Below, one piece after another: positions 1 to 6,143 of a DNA stretch of 7,789 bases. The translations under genes and the position numbers were made by a program. Below the pieces are notes generated by a model. The model was not told where the DNA came from and did not search any database. It saw nothing but the letters and a program-made list of their open reading frames with translations. The stretch covers positions 1-7,789 of the forward strand of contig JAGPVU010000186.1 of the NCBI GenBank assembly GCA_018066825.1, in the 5' to 3' direction. Numbering within the stretch: position 1 is the first letter of the stretch; the number at the start of each line of letters is the position of its first letter. This DNA comes from Cycloclasticus sp. Its GTDB lineage: Bacteria > Pseudomonadota > Gammaproteobacteria > Methylococcales > Cycloclasticaceae.

Positions 1-294
1 CGAGCAGTAATGAAAAAAATCGACAAGCAGAAAAGCAATGGCAACATTTAAATATATCGGGATGTCTAAATTAGACACACTAACAATCTCAAAAGGCGCA
101 ACAAGGTTAACGAACCACAACAGCCCGTAAAGGGATAGAACAAGACCAATTAGCTTGGCAATAATTTCAATAAGCAAATACAGGGCGTCTCGTTTTGTCA
201 GTGAGACAGTACCATCTTGACGATAACGCTCAAAAAAAAGAAAACTAAACAGCGATGTATAGGTTACTGCGTATATCCAATAGTTTAATGTCAT
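1..294 (-). CDS. Partial membrane protein, probable fatty acid hydroxylase/sterol desaturase superfamily (C-terminus beyond left edge)
   Basis: The minus strand reads open from an ATG at 294 to the edge, giving 98 codons with no stop. The visible part starts MTLNYWIYAVTYTSLFSFLF, followed by a charged stretch (ERYRQDG), a hydrophobic helix around residues 39-68 and another around 79-92. It ends in LLVDFFHYCS at the window edge. An acidic-aromatic motif at the end of a helix (D-F-x-x-Y) is typical of the segment just before the first histidine cluster (HR..H) of the fatty acid hydroxylase/sterol desaturase family, integral membrane di-iron enzymes. The histidines themselves lie outside the window, so the assignment is an inference. 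No good ribosome site precedes the ATG. The frame stays open upstream and a TTG at 336 is an alternative start. The gene is divergent from the exported protein at 367. Confidence 0.6.
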   Translation of the reverse strand, partial: MTLNYWIYAVTYTSLFSFLFFERYRQDGTVSLTKRDALYLLIEIIAKLIGLVLSLYGLLWFVNLVAPFEIVSVSNLDIPIYLNVAIAFLLVDFFHYCS

Positions 295-301
295 AAAAGT
301 A

Positions 302-330
302 TTGTCGATTGATAAGTTGGGGATTAGAAT
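302..330 (+). promoter_or_regulatory. Candidate sigma-70 promoter for the exported protein gene
   Basis: A -35-like TTGTCG at 302-307 and a -10-like TAGAAT at 325-330 are separated by exactly 17 bases and lie upstream of the gene starting at 367. The predicted transcript would start near 337 and include the ribosome site AGGGA at 354-358. The matches are 4/6 and 5/6 to consensus. The -10 overlaps the short palindrome GAATATTC at 327-334. Confidence 0.4.
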
Positions 331-366
331 ATTCAAGACAAAATAATAAATACAGGGACGATTATA

Positions 367-921
367 ATGAAAATGAATAAATTATTTTTAATATTATTAC
401 TAGGTTTCGTGAGCGTTGCTGCGAATGCTGGTGAAGTTATGGTAGTAGTGCCTCCAAGCTACACCTCGGATACCGACACGGATGACAGTGTCTATGCAGG
501 TTTAAAATGGACGCTAAATAAAGGAACAAAACCTGAAGTAGTGGTTGGCTATCGTCATGCTCGCGTCAAATCAAATGGTGATGTGGATGGCGGCGATCTT
601 TCTTTTTCATTCACACTATTAGATGGTTTTAAACCCGGCAAAATACGTACTAAATACTTTGACGGTAAAGAAAAAGCACAAGGTGAAGTGAGTGTAGGGT
701 ATGACTTTGCTAATGGTTTGTTTGTTGGTGCGGGAGCGAAAGCGCCTTACTCTAATTTAGGTGTTGATTACTTGTTATCAGCGGATAACCCTTGGGAAGC
801 CTACTTTATATTAGACACATTAAAAGAATATGATGTGCCGAGAAAGAAGGCTAATTGCCCTGAAGGCTATACATTTAACTCAGGCACGTGTGAATTTGAT
901 GGGTTCATGAAGCTAAGATAG
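367..921 (+). CDS. Small exported protein of unknown function, possibly an outer-membrane beta-barrel
   Basis: A 184-residue protein that I do not recognise. Residues 1-21 form a classical Sec signal peptide: basic start, hydrophobic core LFLILLLGF, then an A-N-A cleavage site before Gly22. The mature part alternates short beta-like stretches with glycines and aromatics (YAGLKWTL, EVVVGYRHARV, LSFSFTLL, GEVSVGYDFANGLFVGAGA, YSNLGVDYLL), as expected for a small outer-membrane beta-barrel or a periplasmic beta protein. The C-terminal tail carries the only two cysteines, Cys164 and Cys175, probably a disulfide formed after export, and ends MKLR. It therefore lacks the terminal aromatic residue of many canonical outer-membrane barrels. 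An AGGGA ribosome site at 354-358, 8 bases before the ATG, supports the start. It is a single-gene unit between a promoter and a terminator. Localisation is inferred; function is unknown. Confidence 0.85.
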   Translation: MKMNKLFLILLLGFVSVAANAGEVMVVVPPSYTSDTDTDDSVYAGLKWTLNKGTKPEVVVGYRHARVKSNGDVDGGDLSFSFTLLDGFKPGKIRTKYFDGKEKAQGEVSVGYDFANGLFVGAGAKAPYSNLGVDYLLSADNPWEAYFILDTLKEYDVPRKKANCPEGYTFNSGTCEFDGFMKLR

Positions 922-953
922 GTTCTCTACAGGATAAGAAAAGACAACGACTG

Positions 954-988
954 AGCCCCAATGACCTTTTGGTTTTTGGGGCTTTTTT
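954..988 (+). terminator. Rho-independent terminator after the exported protein gene
   Basis: A perfect 8-bp stem, AGCCCCAA at 954-961 with TTGGGGCT at 976-983, closes a 14-base loop and runs directly into a T tract (983-988). The stop codon of the exported protein gene is 33 bases upstream. The T tract lies only on the plus-strand 3' side, so it terminates rightward transcription. Between here and the tRNA (989-1120) I see nothing else I can support. Confidence 0.9.
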
Positions 989-1120
989 GTGCCCGCTAAC
1001 ATTGCAGGATCAATAGTATGTTACGAAAGGTTACACGATTAAGCGCCCTTGGTGCTCCTTTAATGCAAACTTCTTCTGTGGTTTTTTTTGAGAGGGTTGG
1101 TTGTAAGTTATTGATTTAAT

Positions 1121-1196
1121 TGGAGCCAATGAGCGGATTCGAACCGCTGACCTACTCATTACGAATGAGCCGCTCTACCAACTGAGCTACATCGGC
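1121..1196 (-). tRNA. tRNA-Thr (anticodon CGT)
   Basis: The 76-base minus-strand sequence folds into a full cloverleaf. The acceptor GCCGATG pairs with CATTGGC (one G-T wobble). The D arm is GCTC/GAGC. The anticodon stem GCTCA/TGAGT holds the loop TTCGTAA with anticodon CGT (plus-strand 1161-1163), which reads ACG threonine codons. The T arm AGCGG/CCGCT holds TTCGAAT. The 3' CCA is encoded (1121-1123). It stands alone, with no other tRNA nearby, downstream of and on the same strand as the Irr-like regulator. Confidence 0.97.
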
Positions 1197-1204
1197 TTAA
1201 CTAA

Positions 1205-1233
1205 AATATACCTTTCAATGCTTAAGCCGTAAA
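1205..1233 (-). promoter_or_regulatory. Promoter of the tRNA-Thr gene
   Basis: On the minus strand, TTTACG (1228-1233) and TATATT (1205-1210) are spaced by 17 bases. This places the transcription start at about 1198, a couple of bases before the mature tRNA 5' end at 1196. Matches are 4/6 for the -35 and 5/6 for the -10. It suggests the tRNA is made independently of the upstream regulator gene, although read-through from that gene is also possible because no strong terminator lies between them. Confidence 0.5.
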
Positions 1234-1289
1234 CGGCGAATAATAAAGGCGTGGCAGTATAAGAAATTATTAACACTTAGACAAGACGT

Positions 1290-1718
1290 CTATCGATTAC
1301 TGACCTTTATAATTACATCGACACTTTGAATATCCGTGCCCTCGGGCAGCTCGGGTAGTTTATTAATATTAATTTCGTTGTGATCAATATCGGTTAAACC
1401 ACAGGTATTGGTATTATAAAAATGATGGTGGTGTTGGGTATTGGTATCGTAAAAAACTTTGTTAGGGTCAATGATAACCTCACGCAGCAGACCCTTATTA
1501 GCAAATAGACCAAGCGTGTTATAAACGGTCGCTTTAGACACGGGGTTTTTCCCTTGCTTAATGCTAGTTAATATTTGATCGGCGCTCACGTGTTGTTGTT
1601 TTTTGAATAAAAAACTTGCGATTTCAAGGCGCTGCTGAGTCGGCGTTATGCCGCGTTCTAGCAGTAAATTGCTCAAAGAATCGTTATTCATGTTGGCCGT
1701 TGTCATCTTAATATCCAT
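1290..1718 (-). CDS. irr-like: Fur-superfamily regulator, Irr-like (iron/heme-responsive)
   Basis: A 142-residue DNA-binding repressor of the Fur superfamily. Residues 15-80 form the winged helix (ITPTQQR at 24-30; recognition segment PVSKATVYNTLGLF at 59-72); the rest is the dimerisation/metal domain. The C-terminal half matches Irr as I remember it rather than Fur: VFYDTN, a histidine run 96-99 followed by Phe, then LPELPEGTDIQSVDVIIKV at the end. The CxxC zinc pairs of Fur/Zur are absent; the only cysteine is Cys106. In alphaproteobacteria Irr binds heme and is degraded or released from DNA when iron is plentiful; the equivalent histidine cluster is present here. The start is uncertain: ATG codons at 1718, 1706 and 1691 all lack a clear ribosome site. 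It lies 40 bp after thiO on the same strand. PerR- or Fur-like function is the alternative. Confidence 0.85.
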   Translation of the reverse strand: MDIKMTTANMNNDSLSNLLLERGITPTQQRLEIASFLFKKQQHVSADQILTSIKQGKNPVSKATVYNTLGLFANKGLLREVIIDPNKVFYDTNTQHHHHFYNTNTCGLTDIDHNEININKLPELPEGTDIQSVDVIIKVSNR

Positions 1719-1728
1719 ACTGTTGCAA

Positions 1729-1734
1729 AGTATA
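1729..1734 (-). promoter_or_regulatory. Candidate -10 element of the Irr-like gene
   Basis: The minus-strand hexamer TATACT (5/6 to consensus) lies in the 40-bp gap between thiO and the regulator. Transcription starting about seven bases downstream, near 1722, would leave almost no leader before the ATG at 1718, implying either leaderless translation or use of the later ATG at 1706 or 1691. No convincing -35 is visible. The same octamer (plus strand AGTATAGC) recurs over the thiO -10 at 2867-2874. Confidence 0.3.
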
Positions 1735-1758
1735 GCACAGCGTCTTTAAAGCGAAATC

Positions 1759-2841
1759 CTATCGCGTTAATTGATACGCTGAGTGGTCTACCTTGCTAGG
1801 CCTGTTTAACAGGATATCCACCATCAGTTCTGCACTGGCCGGTGCGGTAACAATGCCATTGCGATAGTGGCCTGCGTTCAAGCTAAGGTTGGCGTAGGGT
1901 TCAACACGACAAATATACGGGATGCTATCAGGTGAAGAGGGGCGTAAACCAGCCCAATGGGCATCGGGTTGTACAGCTTGTAAGGCCGGAAATAGTTGTA
2001 GCGCAAAATCACGTAAGTCATCAAATGCCTGTTGGCTCGTGTCTGCGTTAAACCCTGTATGCTCACGTGTGCTGCCCACTACAACGCGGCCATCTTTTCT
2101 AGGAATAAAGTAACGGTTACCGTCCATCACCATACATGGGTTGGCAAGGTCTATGGGGGGGAAACAGATCATTTGCCCCTTAACCGGAGAAATATCTGGT
2201 TTGCTACTAAGTTCAGGGACTAACTTAGGGCTCCAAGCGCCGCTACAAATTATATAGTCACCGGCGGAAAGAACCTCGCCCTTTATTTGAGCGCCAGTTA
2301 CTGCTGGACCTTTAGTGATAAGTTTTTGCACCGCTTGTGCGTTGTAAAAAGTTACGCCTTTGTCAGTGAGGTATTTATTTAACGCCGCTAGCAAACGATG
2401 AGGGCGAATAGTCGCCACGTCGTCGCGTAACAAGGCGGGTTCCGTAAAAGGTTTTAAGTAAGAAAATCGAGCATTCAACTGCTCAGGCGTTAACACCTTA
2501 TGTTGGACCTGGCGTTGTTGACACCAGTCAATAGCTGGTGGCATATCCTCATCGTTTAGCACCAACATGCCGGATAAGGTCCATTCTGGATCAATGCCGG
2601 TTTGTTGTAATAACTCCGTAGCGAGTTGTTGGTAAATGGCTTGACTGATGTTGCTGATGGCATTGACCGGTTCTGAATAATGCCAAGGCCGCATCGGAGA
2701 CAAAATTCCACCCGCCGCCCATGTGGCTTGTTGACCGAGGCTGTTTTTTTCAATAACGGCGACCTTGGCACCTATTTTTTGCAGTTCTTTGGCGGTTAAT
2801 AGGCCAATAATCCCACCGCCGATAATAATAAAATCAAACAT
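1759..2841 (-). CDS. thiO: FAD-dependent glycine/D-amino-acid oxidase, ThiO type
   Basis: A 360-residue DAO-fold flavoenzyme. The N-terminal Rossmann motif is IIIGGGIIG (residues 5-13), with Glu31 ending the second strand to bind the FAD ribose, then the ATWAAGGILSPM segment (39-50) common to glycine oxidases. Later come YFIPRKDGRVVVGST (244-258), WAGLRPSSPDSIPYI (296-310) and GHYRNGI (324-330). By motif, Tyr244, Arg300 and Arg327 correspond to the Tyr and two Arg that hold the substrate carboxylate in Bacillus glycine oxidase. ThiO oxidises glycine to iminoglycine, the nitrogen donor for the thiazole ring of thiamine, in the cytoplasm. Length is normal for the family. No other thiamine gene is in the window. 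The Irr-like gene follows after 40 bp, and a palindrome covers its promoter region. Confidence 0.88.
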   Translation of the reverse strand: MFDFIIIGGGIIGLLTAKELQKIGAKVAVIEKNSLGQQATWAAGGILSPMRPWHYSEPVNAISNISQAIYQQLATELLQQTGIDPEWTLSGMLVLNDEDMPPAIDWCQQRQVQHKVLTPEQLNARFSYLKPFTEPALLRDDVATIRPHRLLAALNKYLTDKGVTFYNAQAVQKLITKGPAVTGAQIKGEVLSAGDYIICSGAWSPKLVPELSSKPDISPVKGQMICFPPIDLANPCMVMDGNRYFIPRKDGRVVVGSTREHTGFNADTSQQAFDDLRDFALQLFPALQAVQPDAHWAGLRPSSPDSIPYICRVEPYANLSLNAGHYRNGIVTAPASAELMVDILLNRPSKVDHSAYQLTR

Positions 2842-2862
2842 GGTCAGCTAAGTTTAAAAAGG

Positions 2863-2885
2863 CTTTAGTATAGCGTATTCTAAAG
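2863..2885. promoter_or_regulatory. 23-bp operator-like palindrome over the thiO promoter
   Basis: The arms CTTTAGTATA (2863-2872) and TATTCTAAAG (2876-2885) are inverted repeats with 9 of 10 positions paired, around a 3-base centre GCG. The palindrome covers a minus-strand -10-like TATACT (2867-2872) about 25 bases before the thiO ATG, a standard repressor position. The right half contains TTCTAAA and the left half TTTAGTA, close to the TTTAGAA/TTCTAAA halves of the Irr iron control element as I remember it. It also lies upstream of the divergent pip gene. Binding by the adjacent Irr-like regulator is an inference. Confidence 0.5.
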
Positions 2886-2938
2886 ACCAAACTTTTGATC
2901 TAAACGGGCTTTACGCCGAGATAATTTAGGACTGTTAC

Positions 2939-3883
2939 ATGTATAAACGCTTATATCCGGCCATTGAGCCTTTTGCCACAGCGCGGCTTGCTACAGGCGA
3001 TGGGCACGAGGTTTACGTAGAACAAGTAGGTAACCCGAACGGCATCCCCGTTATTTTTTTACACGGCGGCCCGGGGTCTAGTTGCAAGGACCACCACCGC
3101 TGTTTTTTTAACCCCAAAAAGTACCACGTTATTTTAATGGATCAGCGCGGCGCAGGTCGTTCGTGGCCGTTGGGTGAGTTAAAAAACAATACCACGCAAC
3201 ATTTACTGGCTGATATGGAAATGATCCGTGAAAAACTAGGTATCGAAAAGTGGTTATTGTTTGGTGGTTCTTGGGGTGCAACCTTGGCCTTATTGTATGC
3301 TCAGGCATACCCAGCGTGCAGCTTAGGATTGATTATTCGTGGTACCTTTTTGGCGCGGAAAGCCGATGCCGATTGGTTTTTAAAAGACGGTGCAAACCGC
3401 CTATACCCCGAAGCCTGGGCGCGTTTTATTGCAGCAATACCTCCACCACAACACACTGAACTGGTAGCGGCTTATCATCAACGTCTCTGTAGCCCAGATG
3501 CCTCTGTTCGCCAACAAGCAGGGCGAGAGTGGGATAGGTGGGGCGGTGCGGTGGTGTTAGGCGATATGTTTAATGCAGACGAGTTAGCCGGCGAGGTGCC
3601 AGAGTCAGCGATTGCGCAAGCACGGATCGAAACGCACTATGCCTTGCAGCAGTATTTTATTGAAGAAAATCAAATTATAACTAAGGCGGCGTTACTGGCC
3701 AGTTTGCCATGTACGATTATTCATGGACGATTGGATTACATGTGTCCGCTTGAATCCTCGTATTCGCTAGCGCAACTATTGCCTCAAGCGAAACTAGTGG
3801 TTTTGCCCAAGGCCACTCATTTGGCCGCCGGTGATGAGATGATCAATGCTCTGGTGAGTGCAGCAGACGATTTTTGTCAATAA
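2939..3883 (+). CDS. pip: Prolyl aminopeptidase (proline iminopeptidase), peptidase family S33
   Basis: A 314-residue alpha/beta hydrolase of the usual Pip length that releases N-terminal proline from peptides in the cytoplasm. Seen in order: HGGPG (42-46, oxyanion hole), DQRGAGRS (68-75), NNTTQHLLADMEMIREKLGI, the nucleophile elbow GGSWG with Ser111, EWDRWGGAV (197-205) at the family's W-rich cap, HGRLDYMCP (262-270) carrying catalytic Asp266, and ATHLA with catalytic His294. The triad is complete. A ribosome site TAGGA (2927-2931) sits seven bases before the ATG. Its promoter must lie in the 97-bp gap shared with thiO; weak elements TTTAAA (2853-2858) and TATTCT (2876-2881) are 17 bases apart and overlap the palindrome. 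It is convergent with the dehydrogenase gene, 18 bp stop to stop, and no terminator hairpin is visible there. Confidence 0.93.
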   Translation: MYKRLYPAIEPFATARLATGDGHEVYVEQVGNPNGIPVIFLHGGPGSSCKDHHRCFFNPKKYHVILMDQRGAGRSWPLGELKNNTTQHLLADMEMIREKLGIEKWLLFGGSWGATLALLYAQAYPACSLGLIIRGTFLARKADADWFLKDGANRLYPEAWARFIAAIPPPQHTELVAAYHQRLCSPDASVRQQAGREWDRWGGAVVLGDMFNADELAGEVPESAIAQARIETHYALQQYFIEENQIITKAALLASLPCTIIHGRLDYMCPLESSYSLAQLLPQAKLVVLPKATHLAAGDEMINALVSAADDFCQ

Positions 3884-3901
3884 ACTCAGTTCATGCGGGA
3901 G

Positions 3902-5011
3902 TTAATAAATAATCACCGAGCGAATGCTTTTACCTTGATGCATTAAGTCAAAGGCGTGATTAATGTCTTGCAATGGCATGGTGTAGCTCACCATTTCGTC
4001 AATTTTTATTTCACCGTTTAAATAACGCTCTACATAGCCGGGTAACTCGCTGCGGCCTTTAACGCCGCCAAAGGCGGTGCCTCGCCATACTCGGCCGGTT
4101 ACGAGTTGAAAGGGGCGGGTAGTTATTTCTTGTCCCGCACCTGCAACACCAATAATAACCGATTCCCCCCAGCCTTTATGGCAGCACTCTAACGCTGAAC
4201 GCATGGTGTTAACGTTGCCGATACATTCAAACGAATAATCTACACCGCCGTCGGTCATGTCGACTAATACATCTTGAATAGGGTCATCAAAGTTTTTTGG
4301 GTTAATGCAATCAGTAGCGCCGAGTTGTTTGGCAAATTCAAATTTATCTTCATTAATATCAACGGCAATAATGCGTGAGGCCTTGGCGATAACCGCCCCC
4401 TGAATTGCACTAAGGCCAATACCACCTAAACCAAAAACGGCGACCGTGCTGCCGGCTTCAACCTTGGCGGTATTTAACACTGCTCCAATACCCGTAGTAA
4501 CGCCGCAGCCTAATAAACAGGCTTTATCTAAGGGTGCGGCCTTATTGATTTTAGCCAGTGAAATTTCAGGCAATACGGTGTATTCGGCAAACGAGGACGT
4601 GCCCATATAGTGATAAATAATCTCACCATTTTTTGAAAATCGTGAGCTGCCATCAGGCATAAGACCTTTGCCTTGAGTGGCACGAATGGCTTGGCATAAA
4701 TTGGTTTTACCGGAAAGGCAAAACTTACACTGGCCGCATTCTGGGGTGTAAAGAGGAATAACATGGTCGCCGACTTGTACCGAAGTAACGCCTTGGCCTA
4801 TTTCTTCAACCACTGCGCCCGCCTCATGCCCTAGCACGGCAGGGAATATGCCTTCAGGGTCATCACCCGATAAAGTAAAAGCATCGGTGTGGCAGACACC
4901 AGCGGCAACGTGACGAATCAGCACTTCACCGGTTTTGGGGCCATCTAGGTCAATGGTTTCGATTGAAAGAGGTTCGCCAGCTTGCCATGCAACGGCGGCA
5001 GTTATTTTCAT
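3902..5011 (-). CDS. frmA: Class III alcohol dehydrogenase: S-(hydroxymethyl)glutathione (formaldehyde) dehydrogenase
   Basis: A 369-residue zinc-dependent dehydrogenase of class III length. It oxidises S-hydroxymethylglutathione, the spontaneous adduct of formaldehyde and glutathione, with NAD+, and also reduces S-nitrosoglutathione. Catalytic zinc ligands are Cys40, His62 and Cys169; structural zinc ligands are Cys92, Cys95, Cys98 and Cys106. Class III marks are present: SGDDPEG (Asp51, Glu53), Arg110 in the IRATQGKGLMPDG segment, and TRPFQLVTGR. The NAD fold has GLGGIG (194-199) and Asp218. A strong ribosome site AAGGAA (minus strand of 5017-5022) lies five bases before the ATG. It is the last gene of the pqq operon, 16 bp after pqqE, which places formaldehyde removal with synthesis of the methanol-dehydrogenase cofactor. 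The S-formylglutathione hydrolase that usually completes the pathway is not in the window. Also called adhC. Confidence 0.95.
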   Translation of the reverse strand: MKITAAVAWQAGEPLSIETIDLDGPKTGEVLIRHVAAGVCHTDAFTLSGDDPEGIFPAVLGHEAGAVVEEIGQGVTSVQVGDHVIPLYTPECGQCKFCLSGKTNLCQAIRATQGKGLMPDGSSRFSKNGEIIYHYMGTSSFAEYTVLPEISLAKINKAAPLDKACLLGCGVTTGIGAVLNTAKVEAGSTVAVFGLGGIGLSAIQGAVIAKASRIIAVDINEDKFEFAKQLGATDCINPKNFDDPIQDVLVDMTDGGVDYSFECIGNVNTMRSALECCHKGWGESVIIGVAGAGQEITTRPFQLVTGRVWRGTAFGGVKGRSELPGYVERYLNGEIKIDEMVSYTMPLQDINHAFDLMHQGKSIRSVIIY

Positions 5012-5027
5012 GCGGGTTCCTTTAAGA

Positions 5028-6143
5028 CTATTTTTTTAATAATTGGGAGTTTTTTGAATTGCGAAACGTTAGTGCAGACTCATTTGTTTGGACTGCTTTT
5101 TCAATCGCATCGGTGACAGTGTGATGCAAAGGCGATAAGTCACAAACAGGGTCGGTATTGGTGGCATCCCCAGTGAGTAAAAAGGCTTGGCAATGGCAGC
5201 CGCCAAAGTCCTTATCTTTTTCGGGGCAACTTCTGCACGGTTCTTTCATCCACCCGTCACCACGGAAATAATTAAAGGCCTTGGACTCGTTCCAAATGTC
5301 GCTAATGGAATGTTCGTTAACGCTTGGGCAGTCAAAATTCGGCAATTGGCGGGCTGAGTGGCAAGGCAAAGCAAGGCCGTCGGGTGAGATGGTTAAAAAG
5401 GTGGTGCCCCAGCCATTCATGCACGCTTTCGGCCGACCTTCGTAATAATCGGGCACCACGTAATAAATTTTCATTTTGCCTTTTTGAGTTTCTTGATACT
5501 CATTGGCAATCGCTTCAGCCGTTTTTAATTGCTCGTGCGTTGGCAATAACTGGTCACGGTTATGTTGCGCCCAGCCGTAATACTGGGTATTGGCGAGCTC
5601 AACAAAATCCGCGCCTAACTCTATCGCCATGTCTAACATATCTTTCATTTGATGAATATTTTGGCGGTGTAATACCACGCACAGTACCATCGGGTAGTCG
5701 TTTTTCTTAATCAGTTTGGCGACTTGTTTTTTTTGTTCAAAGCTTTCTGTGCCAGCGATAAAATCGTTCAGCTCTTTTGAACTGGCTTGCAGGCTAATTT
5801 GAATATGGTCAAGACCTGCGTTTTTAAGCGCAATAATTTTTGCCTCATCCATATTGTAGCCAGAGGTAATGAGGTTGGTGTAATAGCCTAGCTCATGCGA
5901 ATAGTTAACCAGTTCAACCAAGTCTTTTCTGACTAAGGGTTCGCCGCCGGAAAAGCCAAGTTGCACCGCGCCCATCTCACGTGATTGTTTGAGCACGCGT
6001 TTCCAGTCGTCGGTTGATAGCTCACCTTTAATATTGGCGTAGTCCAACGGATTGGAACAATACGGGCACTGTAGTGGACAAGCATAAGTCAGCTCGGCCA
6101 ATAACCAGCGCGGCGGGCTAGGCGCTTTGATTGATCCAGCCAT
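5028..6143 (-). CDS. pqqE: PqqE, radical SAM enzyme of PQQ biosynthesis
   Basis: A 371-residue radical SAM/SPASM protein that forms the carbon-carbon crosslink between the Glu and Tyr side chains of the precursor peptide PqqA, the first step of PQQ synthesis, working with PqqD. The SAM-cluster motif CPLQCPYC supplies Cys22, Cys26 and Cys29; SGGEP is at 65-69. The SPASM domain holds Cys241, Cys261, Cys303, Cys306, Cys316, Cys318 and Cys334, including the segments CRSC and GGCHCQAF for the auxiliary clusters. The ATG at 6143 (MAGSIKAPSPPRW) is preferred over an upstream TTG at 6155 because it matches the family N-terminus. It overlaps the end of pqqD by 26 bp, implying translational coupling. 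All cluster cysteines are present, so it should be active. Confidence 0.96.
   Translation of the reverse strand: MAGSIKAPSPPRWLLAELTYACPLQCPYCSNPLDYANIKGELSTDDWKRVLKQSREMGAVQLGFSGGEPLVRKDLVELVNYSHELGYYTNLITSGYNMDEAKIIALKNAGLDHIQISLQASSKELNDFIAGTESFEQKKQVAKLIKKNDYPMVLCVVLHRQNIHQMKDMLDMAIELGADFVELANTQYYGWAQHNRDQLLPTHEQLKTAEAIANEYQETQKGKMKIYYVVPDYYEGRPKACMNGWGTTFLTISPDGLALPCHSARQLPNFDCPSVNEHSISDIWNESKAFNYFRGDGWMKEPCRSCPEKDKDFGGCHCQAFLLTGDATNTDPVCDLSPLHHTVTDAIEKAVQTNESALTFRNSKNSQLLKK

Noticed and set aside
63..77. Perfect 7-bp inverted repeat TGTCTAA / TTAGACA with a single-base centre.
   Set aside because: It lies inside the partial membrane-protein coding region, and one such repeat is expected by chance in a window of this size.
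327..334. Palindrome GAATATTC overlapping the -10 of the exported protein promoter, considered as a second Irr-type site.
   Set aside because: Symmetry does not extend beyond eight bases and the spacing differs from the 2863-2885 site.
361..366. A perfect minus-strand TATAAT just before position 367, a possible promoter for the leftward gene.
   Set aside because: No -35 element lies at the right distance, and the stretch is AT-rich, where this hexamer arises easily.
1018..1119. A 33-codon plus-strand open frame starting ATG TTA CGA between the terminator and the tRNA.
   Set aside because: It has no ribosome site, lies just after a strong terminator, and its composition looks like chance coding. 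I found no evidence that it is translated.
1121..1196. tRNA-Thr as a possible integration site for a mobile element.
   Set aside because: No duplicate of the tRNA 3' end, no integrase and no island-like gene content are present in the window.
1226..1237. Small hairpin GCCG-TTTA-CGGC between the Irr-like gene and the tRNA, considered as a terminator.
   Set aside because: The stem is only four to five base pairs and no T tract follows on the minus strand; part of it forms the tRNA promoter -35.
5324..5710. A 128-codon plus-strand open frame opposite pqqE, and similar long frames opposite pqqB/pqqC (6864-7442) and thiO.
   Set aside because: They are antisense shadows of well-conserved genes, with no recognisable protein features or start signals.
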